Shown here piece by piece: positions 9,264 through 18,055 of a DNA stretch of 64,000 nt (position 1 is its first letter; each line of letters starts with the position of its first letter). The translations under genes were made by a program, and so were the position numbers. The notes under the pieces are model-generated. The model saw nothing but the letters and a program-made list of their open reading frames with translations, did no database searches and was not told the origin of the DNA. The DNA comes from DATCHW01 sp963806045 (GTDB lineage: Bacteria > Bacteroidota > Ignavibacteria > Tepidaquicellales > Tepidaquicellaceae): positions 1 to 64,000 of the forward strand of contig CAWDWP010000007.1 in the NCBI GenBank assembly GCA_963806045.1, in the 5' to 3' direction.

Positions 9264-10961
9264 ATGGGAAAAATTAAAATTGTCATTTCGCTTTTTACTT
9301 TGATTTTAATGGTTGTTTTATTATTTAATGGTTGCACTAAAAAGGATACTGATATGCAAACAAAATTTAAAGAATTTGTTGAAAAATACGAATTAAAAGT
9401 TGTACCTCTTTATAAAGAAGTGAACCTTGCTTATTGGAATGCTGCAATTTCGGGTAAGAAAGAGGATTTCGATAAAGTCGCAGATTTGCAAAATAAAATG
9501 ACAGCAATTTATGCGAATAAAGAGGATTTTAATGCTTTAAAAAAATTAAAAGAATCGGGTGATATTAAAGACGATATACTTAAAAGAGAACTTGTTGTCT
9601 TATATAATTACTACCTCGGGAATCAGGTGGATACGGTTAAATTGAATGCCGTCAATAAAATGCAAAATGACATCGAACAGAAATATGGTAATTTCAGAGC
9701 AGAAGCAGGAGGAAAAAAATTAACAGACAACGAAGTTGAAAAAGTTCTTTCGGAATCTAAAGATTCTAAAGAGCTAATGGATGTTTGGGTAGCTCATAAG
9801 AAAATAGGAACTTTAGTTGCAGATGATTTAAAAAAACTCGTAAAAGCAAGAAACGAAATTGCAAAAGAATTAGGATTCAAGAATTATCATGATATGAGTC
9901 TAAAACTAAGTGAAGAAGATCCTGAAGAAATATCAAAACTATTTGACGAACTTGATAATTTAACTAAAGATGCATTTACAAAAGAAAAATCCAATATGGA
10001 TGATTACTTTGTAACAAGATATAATGTTAAAAAGGAAGATCTTAAACCCTGGCATTATCAGAACAGATTTTTTCAGGAAGCGCCAAAGATTTACAAAGTA
10101 GATTTTGATGAATTCTATAAGGGAAAAGATCTTGCGAAAATAACTGAATCCTATTATAACGGGATAAATCTTCCGATTAATGATTTACTTCAGAAGAGTG
10201 ACTTATATGAGAAACCCGGTAAAAATCAGCATGCATTCTGCAGTGATATTGATAAGATTGGTGATGTGAGGGTTCTTTGTAACATTATTCCTAATGAAAA
10301 ATGGATGAATACAATGCTTCATGAATTTGGTCATGGCGATTATGCAAAAAACGTTGACCGCACTTTACCGTTTGTATTAAGAGATGCAGCTCAGACTTTC
10401 ACTACTGAATCTATTGCGATGTTGTTTGGTAGATTTTCTACAAATGCTCAGTGGTTGAAAGATAACTTAGGCATAAAAGAAGAAGAGGCTAAAAAAATAT
10501 CGGATGACGGATTCAAATCACTCAGATTACAACAATTAGTATTCAGCAGATGGGCGCAGGTTATGTATCGTTTTGAAAAAAGTATGTATGATAACCCAGA
10601 CCAGGATTTAAATAAATTATGGTGGGATTTAGTTGAAAAATATCAAATGTTAAAAAAACCTGAAGGAAGAAATGAACCCGATTGGGCATCTAAGATTCAT
10701 ATAGCAACCGCCCCATGTTACTATCATAATTATCTGCTGGGAGAACTTCTTGCTTCACAATTATATTCTTATATAGTAAAAAATGTAATTAAATCTGATG
10801 ATTTTAAAAATCAGAGTTTCACAAATAAACCTGAAGTTGGAAATTATCTTAAAGAAAAAGTATTCGGACCCGGTATGAAATATTTTTGGAATGATATGAT
10901 AGAAAAAGCAACAGGTGAAAAACTTACTGCTAAATATTATGCTAAGCAATTCGTAGAATAA
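9264..10961 (+). CDS. Lipoprotein peptidyl-dipeptidase, M2 (ACE-like) family
   Basis: I chose the ATG at 9264; a TTG two codons earlier is also possible. The protein begins with a lipoprotein signal (VVLLFNGC), so it is probably anchored in the envelope. The zinc site is MLHEFGHGDYAKN with the third ligand Glu 25 residues on in FTTESIAMLFGR, the spacing of gluzincins of the M2/M3 group. The surrounding PNEKWMNTMLHE and NIIPNEKW stretches favour M2 (angiotensin-converting-enzyme-like). M2 enzymes release C-terminal dipeptides. A clear terminator follows. M3 oligopeptidase is the alternative. Confidence 0.8.
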   Translation: MGKIKIVISLFTLILMVVLLFNGCTKKDTDMQTKFKEFVEKYELKVVPLYKEVNLAYWNAAISGKKEDFDKVADLQNKMTAIYANKEDFNALKKLKESGDIKDDILKRELVVLYNYYLGNQVDTVKLNAVNKMQNDIEQKYGNFRAEAGGKKLTDNEVEKVLSESKDSKELMDVWVAHKKIGTLVADDLKKLVKARNEIAKELGFKNYHDMSLKLSEEDPEEISKLFDELDNLTKDAFTKEKSNMDDYFVTRYNVKKEDLKPWHYQNRFFQEAPKIYKVDFDEFYKGKDLAKITESYYNGINLPINDLLQKSDLYEKPGKNQHAFCSDIDKIGDVRVLCNIIPNEKWMNTMLHEFGHGDYAKNVDRTLPFVLRDAAQTFTTESIAMLFGRFSTNAQWLKDNLGIKEEEAKKISDDGFKSLRLQQLVFSRWAQVMYRFEKSMYDNPDQDLNKLWWDLVEKYQMLKKPEGRNEPDWASKIHIATAPCYYHNYLLGELLASQLYSYIVKNVIKSDDFKNQSFTNKPEVGNYLKEKVFGPGMKYFWNDMIEKATGEKLTAKYYAKQFVE

Positions 10962-10980
10962 TACAAAAAGACTTTTTCTG

Positions 10981-11012
10981 AAAAGCAGGTTTGTTAATTC
11001 AAGCCTGCTTTT
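10981..11012 (+). terminator. Rho-independent terminator after the M2 peptidase
   Basis: AAAAGCAGGTTTG pairs with CAAGCCTGCTTTT (13 bp, one G-T pair) around TTAATT, and the right arm runs into a T-tract. It lies 20 bases after the stop codon. Confidence 0.8.
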
Positions 11013-11123
11013 TTTATATTCAAAAGAATAAATTATCAGGATTATCATTTTGACTATAAAGATATTAATTTGACCATTGATAAAATCTAAAAATTCATTG
11101 TATATTTCGATAAGGAGATTATA

Positions 11124-12197
11124 ATGAAAAAAATAATAATTGTATTTTCGATATCCACATTAATATTTTTTTCATGTAATAATTCTGAAAATCCTATTAT
11201 ATCAGATATTCCTACGAGGTCAGATTTAACCCGAACAGGAAAATTTATAGCATTTAGTTCAATGCACTCCTCCAATCATTATAATGTATTTCTTGCCCAG
11301 GTTGATTCTAATGGTAATTTAGCTTCTTCTAATCTCTTATATCCTTCAAACCCGTTTAATCTAACTGCCGGTTTAACATCATTCGATGACAAATCTCAAC
11401 CGGCCTGGTCATCCGATGGAAGAATTCTGGCTTTGTCTGTTTCATATGGATACATCAAGGAAATATTTGCTTATTTCTTTGATGCTAACGGGAAATTTGA
11501 TTCTTCTGTTTCTCCAAATCCACGAAAATTATTTTATGCAAATAGTAATCAGGACGCTAATCCCTGTTTTAGTCCAAATATGCATTATATAACATTTGAC
11601 CAAAGAAGAGTTATAGATGATAATGGTAAAGTAAATTTATCCTATCCAAGGGAAATATTCTGCGGGCAAATATTAGGAACGGGTAGTAATATATATATTG
11701 ACTCAGTTTTTCCTGTTACAAATTTGATAAACGGTGATAAATCCAACCCTAAATGGTCACCGAGGATTCTGATAAATAAAGTTTCTTATGATTACTCCTC
11801 AGCAGACTCAGCAGAGGATAGAAAAATTTATAACATTGATCCTTTAAACCCGACTAATAATTTGATTTATCAAAATGATGGAAAATCCGGGAATGCTGCT
11901 TGGAATCCTGTGTGCGATGGAATAATATTTGAATATCAAAGTAATATTGGAGGAAATTATAAAATTGTAAAAGCAGGCTATCCGGCAAATCTTGGTACCA
12001 CAGATTTAATTTCAGATAATCAATATGAATTTCGGTACCCTGCGAGAAAACCTAATTTAAATTTAATTGCATATGTGAAAAAATTACCATACTATTTCGT
12101 GGGTGATATATGGATATATAATCTTGAAACTGGCAACAATTTCAAGTTATTACCCGACAATTGGGGAGGAACAGATAATACATTACCCGCGTGGTAA
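11124..12197 (+). CDS. Lipoprotein with TolB/WD40-like beta-propeller repeats
   Basis: This is a 357-residue lipoprotein (LIFFSC lipobox at about 13-18). Repeated blades of the PD40 kind can be seen: DDKSQPAWSSDGRILALSV, QDANPCFSPNMHYITFD, NPKWSP, GNAAWNPVCDGIIFEY, RYPARKPNLNLIAYVKK, each with a Trp/Phe-Ser/Asn-Pro turn. Such propellers are protein-protein modules of the cell envelope, as in TolB. No enzyme residues are evident. An AAGGAG site precedes the ATG. It ends 31 bases before a small zinc-ribbon gene. Confidence 0.65.
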   Translation: MKKIIIVFSISTLIFFSCNNSENPIISDIPTRSDLTRTGKFIAFSSMHSSNHYNVFLAQVDSNGNLASSNLLYPSNPFNLTAGLTSFDDKSQPAWSSDGRILALSVSYGYIKEIFAYFFDANGKFDSSVSPNPRKLFYANSNQDANPCFSPNMHYITFDQRRVIDDNGKVNLSYPREIFCGQILGTGSNIYIDSVFPVTNLINGDKSNPKWSPRILINKVSYDYSSADSAEDRKIYNIDPLNPTNNLIYQNDGKSGNAAWNPVCDGIIFEYQSNIGGNYKIVKAGYPANLGTTDLISDNQYEFRYPARKPNLNLIAYVKKLPYYFVGDIWIYNLETGNNFKLLPDNWGGTDNTLPAW

Positions 12198-12228
12198 AAC
12201 AAATTTAAAAAAATTAAACAATAAAATT

Positions 12229-12513
12229 ATGCAAATTTCAAGTACAAATTATTTTTGCCCGGTATGTAAACAAGCTAAATTAAAAGCTGTTGAATCCCAG
12301 CATATTTATAATACTCTGAATTGTCCGGACTGTAATGCTTCTTTCGAACCTGATAAAATTAAAAATCCGGTCTTTGATATGGAAGGAAATATAAAAGAAA
12401 TGATTACATATTTCGTTGCTTATCATAAAAATAAAAAATTCGATATTTCTCTGGACCTGAAAGAACAATATCACAAGGGATATTTGTTAGATGTTTTAAA
12501 ATTGAAGTTCTAA
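12229..12513 (+). CDS. Small zinc-ribbon protein of unknown function
   Basis: This is a 94-residue protein from the ATG at 12229, the first start after the stop of the preceding lipoprotein; the frame is open further upstream but overlaps that gene. Two CxxC pairs, CPVC at about 10-13 and CPDC at about 32-35, form a probable zinc ribbon, followed by a lysine-rich tail. I do not recognise a family. Confidence 0.5.
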   Translation: MQISSTNYFCPVCKQAKLKAVESQHIYNTLNCPDCNASFEPDKIKNPVFDMEGNIKEMITYFVAYHKNKKFDISLDLKEQYHKGYLLDVLKLKF

Positions 12514-12629
12514 TCTAAGTTATAAATTCAGGAATTATTTTTGTTCTAAAGATTTAATTCGAATATTATATTCTATTGTACATTTCGTTTCCTTCATATT
12601 TTAACATTTCACCTTGAGGTAAAATTATT

Positions 12630-12637
12630 TACATTTG
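12630..12637 (+). promoter_or_regulatory. Possible Bacteroidetes-type -7 element
   Basis: TACATTTG matches the TAnnTTTG consensus recognised by the primary sigma factor of Bacteroidetes, 36 bases before the MFS transporter ATG. No convincing -33 TTG at the usual spacing was found, so this is tentative. Confidence 0.25.
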
Positions 12638-12673
12638 TAAAATTTATTTTTAAACAATCTCAAATCATATTTT

Positions 12674-14068
12674 ATGACAGAAAGAATTAAAAAAGTATTA
12701 AGTGATTCTAAAACTGCCCGATGGACTGCCTTACTCATCGTATCGTTTACTATGTTTGCGGGATATTATTTAACCGATGCTTTATCTCCGTTACAGCAAA
12801 TGCTTGAAAGACAAATTAATTGGAATAGTGAAGAATTTGGATTTTTTCAAGGCGGTTATAGTTTGTTTAACGTTTTTTTATTTTTTCTAATAATAGGTGG
12901 ATTTATTTTAGACAAGATGGGGGTCCGATTTACCGGAATTATATCAGGAATTGTGATGATTCTTGGAGTAGGACTTAAATATTGGGCAATCACAACACAC
13001 TCTTTGGATGGACAAACTTTGACAATAATATGGACTTATCCCGCACAAGTGTGGGTCGCTACAATTGGATTTGCTATATTCGGAGTTGGATGCGAAGTTG
13101 CCGGAATTACAGTCTCACGTATAATTGTAAAATGGTTTACCGGGCATGAAATAGCATTGGCAATGGGGCTTCAACTTGCAATTGCACGTCTTGGAACAGC
13201 ATTAGCTTTATTTGGTGCAACACGTTTTGCATTATCTCAAAATGATGTGTCAGTACCAGTTCTAATAGGGCTGATTCTGTTATGTATTGGGCTAATTTCG
13301 TATTTTGTTTATTGCATTCAGGATAGAAAGCTTGACAAATCCTTTGCTGCTGCCAACGTCGGCATTCAAGATCAAAGTGATGAAGAAAAATTTAGAATTA
13401 AAGATGTCGGTTTAATCCTGAAAAACAAAGGTTGGTGGTATATTTCAATATTATGTCTTCTTTTTTACTCGGCAGTATTTCCATTTCTTAAATTTGCGGC
13501 AAATTTAATGATAAATAAATTTGGGATTAGTGAACAATTTGCAGGTGATATTCCATCATTATTACCTTTTGGAAATATTTTGCTTACTCCTTTATTCGGA
13601 ACGATCTATGATCGCAAAGGAAAAGGTGCATCGATAATGATTCTTGGATCGATTCTAATCATTTTTGTTCACTTATTTTTTGCGATTCCAATATTCAATA
13701 GTCCAATCTTTGCCATTTTCTTAATAATTATTTTAGGAATTGGTTTTTCGCTTGTTCCTTCTGCTATGTGGCCATCAGTACCAAAAATAATTCCGGAAAA
13801 ACAGCTTGGAACAGCATATGCATTGATTTTCTGGGTTCAAAATATTGGATTATGGGGTGTCCCTTTTATCATAGGATGGGTACTTGATAAATATTGTGTT
13901 ATCGGTTCAACTATGCAAGATGGTATGAAGGTTACGAACTATAATTATACTTTACCAATGATTATTTTTATGTTTTTTGGAATAACGGCTTTAGTATTTG
14001 CCTTTTTGTTAAAAATCGAGGATAAGAAAAAAAGTTACGGTCTCGAACTTCCGAATATTAAATCATAA
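12674..14068 (+). CDS. MFS transporter, MFSD1-like
   Basis: This 464-residue protein has about 12 transmembrane helices and a central charged loop (about 215-245, QDRKLDKSF to EEKFRIKD). Features include GGFILDKMGVRF after the second helix (the MFS loop 2-3 motif), SLVPSAMWPSVPKIIPEKQLGTAYALIFWVQN in the C-terminal half, and a GWVLDK near the end. This layout resembles the MFSD1 branch, whose animal member exports dipeptides from lysosomes. Given the neighbouring peptidases, a peptide or amino-acid substrate is plausible but is inference. Confidence 0.7.
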   Translation: MTERIKKVLSDSKTARWTALLIVSFTMFAGYYLTDALSPLQQMLERQINWNSEEFGFFQGGYSLFNVFLFFLIIGGFILDKMGVRFTGIISGIVMILGVGLKYWAITTHSLDGQTLTIIWTYPAQVWVATIGFAIFGVGCEVAGITVSRIIVKWFTGHEIALAMGLQLAIARLGTALALFGATRFALSQNDVSVPVLIGLILLCIGLISYFVYCIQDRKLDKSFAAANVGIQDQSDEEKFRIKDVGLILKNKGWWYISILCLLFYSAVFPFLKFAANLMINKFGISEQFAGDIPSLLPFGNILLTPLFGTIYDRKGKGASIMILGSILIIFVHLFFAIPIFNSPIFAIFLIIILGIGFSLVPSAMWPSVPKIIPEKQLGTAYALIFWVQNIGLWGVPFIIGWVLDKYCVIGSTMQDGMKVTNYNYTLPMIIFMFFGITALVFAFLLKIEDKKKSYGLELPNIKS

Positions 14069-14078
14069 TAATTTTACC

Positions 14079-14125
14079 ACCGTCAGGTCGAAGCATTTTG
14101 TATTAAATTATTTCCACCTGACGGT
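14079..14125. terminator. Inverted repeat between convergent genes
   Basis: ACCGTCAGGT (14079-14088) and ACCTGACGGT (14116-14125) are exact inverted repeats with a 27-base loop, between the MFS gene (+) and the C1-type peptidase (-). Likely a shared terminator. Confidence 0.5.
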
Positions 14126-14188
14126 ATTTATATTTAAAATTTTTATTGATTTGAACTTTAAATTCGTTTTTTCACAAAATCATTTCGA

Positions 14189-15445
14189 TCAGTTATTTAT
14201 TTTAGACACCAAATCTCCAACAGCATCTTTATTAACCGTAAATGATAACATTTTTAGTTTCACATAATCTTCGTGATAAAATACATAACCTTTAGGATCA
14301 ATATTTTTTGAACCTGCTCCGGAATCTTTAATCAGAAACCATTCTTTTCCGTTTTTATTTGTGTACCCAATCAGGTGAATTCCATGATCATCACCTGTAG
14401 TTTTGTTATCAAATCGAAACTGCCTTGCGTTTTCATCAATGTATTCTGAGGGTATGTCGAATGTCGGAATTATTGCAGCTTTATTCCAGGAATCATATCC
14501 CGCTTCTGATACGTCTCCGCCTATACAAACAGTATATCCATTATGGATAGCATTTTTTATTGTTGATAAAAAAACATCCAATGGAATATTGTGATAATCT
14601 TTGCTATACCACCAGTTATCCTCAACATCGAATATTACTTTAGTGTAATAAGGATCATGCATTGAAGAAACAAAATCCAAATAGTCATCAAGTTTTAAAT
14701 CAACAACTTTATTAAAAAATTCTTTAGGTGTATATTCATTATTTTCATATTTGAATGTAGAAGGCGGGACTCCCATATAATTATTCAAAATTGACTTTAT
14801 AGTCTCCGAGACTTCATACTCATTCCATGAATTCAGGGTCTTAACATTTTGCAGATAATTATTCATTTCCTGAAACATTTTTCTATGGTCATGATAGATC
14901 TGACCCGGAATCAATCCCGAATATGATTCGAGAGGAACTATTCCATATAACTTCCAGATTCTTGCTACGGCATTTCCTTCAGAACCTTCCCCAAATTTTG
15001 ATTTCCCCCTGGTTTTCACAAAGAATTTAGCCTTCTCTACATACTCCCAGTAAACTGTATACATCTCTGAAAGCTTGATTTGTTTATTATGCAGGCGATA
15101 AATCTCAGATTCGAAATAAGATGTAGTTGAGAAGGACCAGCATGTTCCGGTCAGTCCCTGTGAAACTGTAGGTGTATGCCAGTAATATTTAAATTCAGAA
15201 ATATCTTTTGGCAATTCCATACCTGAGAAATCAGCCTTGAAATATTTTTCTTGTGTCTGCTGTTCGGAAGTAAATCTGTCTGATTCTTTAAGTATTTCAT
15301 TAAAAAATCCTCTTTTCGGTTCAACATATTCACCTTTGTTTTTTATTTCATTTTGCGAAAATGAAATATTGAAACTTATGAAAAATAACAAAAATACAGA
15401 TAAAAAATATTTAGAGTTCATTGATTTATTATTTTGATTATTCAT
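14189..15445 (-). CDS. Secreted C1-family cysteine peptidase (bleomycin hydrolase-like)
   Basis: This is a 418-residue protein with an N-terminal signal segment (residues 11-30, ending NISFSQ). The papain-type active site is visible: oxyanion Gln and catalytic Cys in VSQGLTGTCWSFS (about 94-106) and His in DDHGIHLIGY. The third catalytic position, normally Asn in an NSWG motif, is Asp here (IKDSGAG). KGYVFYHEDYVKLK closes the fold. The order of motifs suits the C1B (bleomycin hydrolase/PepC) group as found in Bacteroidetes. It is probably exported to degrade peptides. Confidence 0.8.
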   Translation of the reverse strand: MNNQNNKSMNSKYFLSVFLLFFISFNISFSQNEIKNKGEYVEPKRGFFNEILKESDRFTSEQQTQEKYFKADFSGMELPKDISEFKYYWHTPTVSQGLTGTCWSFSTTSYFESEIYRLHNKQIKLSEMYTVYWEYVEKAKFFVKTRGKSKFGEGSEGNAVARIWKLYGIVPLESYSGLIPGQIYHDHRKMFQEMNNYLQNVKTLNSWNEYEVSETIKSILNNYMGVPPSTFKYENNEYTPKEFFNKVVDLKLDDYLDFVSSMHDPYYTKVIFDVEDNWWYSKDYHNIPLDVFLSTIKNAIHNGYTVCIGGDVSEAGYDSWNKAAIIPTFDIPSEYIDENARQFRFDNKTTGDDHGIHLIGYTNKNGKEWFLIKDSGAGSKNIDPKGYVFYHEDYVKLKMLSFTVNKDAVGDLVSKINN

Positions 15446-15638
15446 AAGATAAATTTATTTTCTAATTTATAAAATGCAAGAGTTATAGTAATCATTTAAG
15501 CAATAAACATGCCTTGGAACCGGACTTATAACTTATTTCGAGGATGAAACTTACTATTTCTGTACTGAAATTAATAATTAATAATTGTATTTTATTAAAT
15601 TAATTTCGTATAAAAAAATATTAGAATAAGGAGCTTTT

Positions 15639-16826
15639 GTGAAGAATTTAAAAAACTATTCCGATTTTACAAAATCAGTTCATGGAGGAATTTGCGAAAA
15701 TGAACATTTAGCGGTTATACCTCCGATTTATCAAACATCAACTTTTAAATTCAGGGATACAGAGCATGGCGCAAGATTGTTCGAAGCTAAAGAAGATGGT
15801 TACATTTATACGCGATTAGGAAATCCAACCATCCAGGCTTGCGAGGAGTCGATTGCAATATTAGAAAATGGTTACGGAGCTCTCGCATGTGCAAGCGGAA
15901 TGGCAGCAATTCATACAATCTTTACAGCTTTACTGAAACAGGGAGATCACGTAATATGTTCAGATTCAATTTATGGACCTACTACAACTTTATTAAATAC
16001 GATCTTTGAAAAATATGGTGTTGAAACAACTTTCACAGATACAACAATACTTGACAACGTGATTAAATCTATCAAGAAAAATACAAGATTCGTTTATTTA
16101 GAAACTCCGGGTAACCCAACAATGTTAATTTCAGATATTGAAGAAATCGCTAAAATTACGCATGAAAATAAAGCAATTCTTATAGTTGATAACACTTTTA
16201 TGAGTCCTATATTACAGAAGCCCTTGAATATCGGTGCAGACATAGTATTGCATAGTCTAACTAAATTTTTAAATGGTCATGCAGATGTTGTCGGTGGTGT
16301 AATTATCACTAAAACTGCGGAAGATTATGCATTAATGAGGAAAACTCTTAATTTATTGGGAGGAACTATAAATCCCTTTAATGCGTTTTTAGTCCATAGA
16401 GGGATTAAAACGCTTGCGATAAGGATGGAGAGACATTGTAAGAATGCACTTGTGATTGCACAGTTCCTTGAAAGCAATGAAAAAGTTGAATGGCTTAGAT
16501 TCCCGGGATTAAAATCACATCCTCAATATGAGGTTGGATTAAAACAAATGACTGGACACGGTGGTATGATATGTTTTGAACTAAAGGGAGGTGTAGAAGC
16601 CGGAAAAACACTGATGAATAATGTTCAGCTTTGCCAGTTAGCTGTATCATTAGGTGGAGTTGAAACTTTAATCGAACATCCGGCATCTATGACACATGCA
16701 AGTATGAATAAAGAATTGAGACTCAAAGCGAATATAACCGATGGCCTTGTTAGACTGTCCGTCGGAATCGAAGATGCAAATGAGATAATTGATGATCTAA
16801 AACAAGCTTTGGATAAAATAAATTGA
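15639..16826 (+). CDS. Methionine gamma-lyase-like trans-sulfuration PLP enzyme
   Basis: This is a 395-residue enzyme of the Cys/Met metabolism PLP family. The GTG start is supported by an AAGGAG site 6 bases upstream. Visible are YTRLGNPT, the cofactor region ASGMAAI, the PLP lysine in HSLTKFLNGHADVVGG and the C-terminal RLSVGIED. It looks most like methionine gamma-lyase (methionine to methanethiol, 2-oxobutyrate and ammonia). However, the position that is Cys in the well-studied Pseudomonas enzyme (YGCT) reads YGPT here, so cystathionine gamma-lyase activity is possible. No SAM or cobalamin riboswitch was recognised upstream. Confidence 0.8.
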   Translation: MKNLKNYSDFTKSVHGGICENEHLAVIPPIYQTSTFKFRDTEHGARLFEAKEDGYIYTRLGNPTIQACEESIAILENGYGALACASGMAAIHTIFTALLKQGDHVICSDSIYGPTTTLLNTIFEKYGVETTFTDTTILDNVIKSIKKNTRFVYLETPGNPTMLISDIEEIAKITHENKAILIVDNTFMSPILQKPLNIGADIVLHSLTKFLNGHADVVGGVIITKTAEDYALMRKTLNLLGGTINPFNAFLVHRGIKTLAIRMERHCKNALVIAQFLESNEKVEWLRFPGLKSHPQYEVGLKQMTGHGGMICFELKGGVEAGKTLMNNVQLCQLAVSLGGVETLIEHPASMTHASMNKELRLKANITDGLVRLSVGIEDANEIIDDLKQALDKIN

Positions 16827-16852
16827 TAACAAAACATCAAAATTTCTACTTT

Positions 16853-17089
16853 ATGAACAAAAAGACTACGAAAAAGCAAAATCCTCTAAATGAGGATGTG
16901 CAATTCTGTACTGAATGCGGGAGCGAACTCGATGAATTTTGTTTTACAAATCAGGCAACTGATAAAGAGTTTTTAAAAAGAAACCATGAAAATTGTATTA
17001 AAATCGGTAAGTTTAAGGGGGACGTTTGTTCAAGAATTTATATTGCTTCGGAAAATGGTATTGACGATATTGTGTTGAACGAAGATTAA
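16853..17089 (+). CDS. Small cysteine-containing hypothetical protein
   Basis: This is a 78-residue protein from the ATG at 16853; an in-frame TTG at 16823 overlapping the lyase stop would add 10 residues. A FCTECGSELDEFCF segment offers a CxxC plus a further Cys, and two more Cys lie near residues 44 and 56, perhaps a metal site. It ends acidic. It follows the lyase closely and is followed by a hairpin. I do not recognise a family. Confidence 0.5.
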   Translation: MNKKTTKKQNPLNEDVQFCTECGSELDEFCFTNQATDKEFLKRNHENCIKIGKFKGDVCSRIYIASENGIDDIVLNED

Positions 17090-17113
17090 ATTAAGAAAAT
17101 AATTTATTGTTAA

Positions 17114-17140
17114 AAAGGGATTCATCAAGAGAATCCCTTT
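17114..17140. terminator. Hairpin between convergent genes
   Basis: AAAGGGATTC and GAATCCCTTT form a perfect 10-bp stem around a 7-base loop (ATCAAGA), with A-rich and T-rich flanks. It can serve both the small gene on the plus strand and the helical protein gene on the minus strand. Confidence 0.75.
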
Positions 17141-17155
17141 CTCAATTCTGGAAAT

Positions 17156-17617
17156 TTATCTGTTACCTTCACTGCCTTTGAATAATGCTTGTAAATTTAA
17201 AGATGATACTTTTGATTTTGTAGCGAGAGAAACATAAGTCCTTGCTAAGGTATCTTTACCCGCGCCAAGCACTGTGCTAACGATTCCCAACGCTTCTGCT
17301 AAATCATCAGGTTTAATTTCTTTAAATATTCTTTTCCATATAGCTTCCTCAAGTTCATTAATGGCGGTTTGAACTTCGTATAAATCATATCCGGATGCAA
17401 ATCTTTCCTTAGCGATTGTTTCAGCGTGGTTCATCATTGGGATAAGAGATTTGGTTTTCACGCTTTCAATTAATGTACTGTAAAGCATTCTGAGTTTTTC
17501 TTTGGTGCGCTCGTCACCATCTTTGTCATATCCTTGAAGTTTAACGCATTTCATGGAAGTGAATGCCTCGTTAACTATATCGTAAATATTTTCTTCGAGA
17601 AGTTTTTGAATATTCAT
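17156..17617 (-). CDS. Helical protein resembling the RsbR/RsbRD N-terminal domain
   Basis: This is a 153-residue, predicted all-helical protein with no signal peptide or membrane segment. The stretches YDLYEVQTAINELEEAIWKRI and AEALGIVSTVLGAGKDTLARTY resemble the non-heme globin-like N-terminal domains of RsbR-type stressosome proteins and histidine kinases (RsbRD_N). No output domain is present. It could be a stand-alone sensor domain; the similarity is recalled, not computed. Confidence 0.45.
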   Translation of the reverse strand: MNIQKLLEENIYDIVNEAFTSMKCVKLQGYDKDGDERTKEKLRMLYSTLIESVKTKSLIPMMNHAETIAKERFASGYDLYEVQTAINELEEAIWKRIFKEIKPDDLAEALGIVSTVLGAGKDTLARTYVSLATKSKVSSLNLQALFKGSEGNR

Positions 17618-17739
17618 AATTTGTAAGTTTAAATGTTTGCTGAATACAAAATACTTAAATTAAATTACGCTTTCAATATTGTTCTATTTGAACTGTAGAT
17701 TAAATTATTAATAATTATATTGATTAAAAACTGATATCT

Positions 17740-18009
17740 ATGGATAATACTTTTTTAATTTTAAGTCTTTTCCTGCCAAGAATTACATTAATTATTTATT
17801 ATTTTCTTCATGCGATTCCTTATAATAATATTCCTATTATAGGAGATATCTTACTTGCAGTATTTTTACCAAGAGTTTTGATCCTGATATATATTGCCGA
17901 TAATCTTGGTACAAGTAGCCATTGGTTTTGGATTCATTTAGTGGTAGCTGTGCTCGTTTATTTTTTCTCAAGTAATAAGGCTCAGAAAAAATGGAGAAAA
18001 AGAAGTTAA
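17740..18009 (+). CDS. Small two- or three-helix membrane protein
   Basis: This is an 89-residue hydrophobic protein. The motif LFLPRITLI near the N-terminus is repeated as VFLPRVLIL in the middle, giving an internal two-fold pattern, followed by GTSSHWFWIH, a last helix and a basic tail (KAQKKWRKRS). The function is unknown. It is convergent with tsaD; the 46-base gap has no strong hairpin. Confidence 0.45.
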   Translation: MDNTFLILSLFLPRITLIIYYFLHAIPYNNIPIIGDILLAVFLPRVLILIYIADNLGTSSHWFWIHLVVAVLVYFFSSNKAQKKWRKRS

Positions 18010-18055
18010 AAGTCTTTGTAATTTAATCTGGGACGGGCTTTTTGTTTGAACAGGT

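Noticed and set aside
15446..15638. Riboswitch (SAM or cobalamin type) upstream of the methionine gamma-lyase-like gene
   Set aside because: Only a weak GTTATA/TATAAC symmetry is present; no conserved core could be recognised.
18010..18055. Terminator between the small membrane protein gene and tsaD
   Set aside because: No stem longer than a few bases could be drawn.
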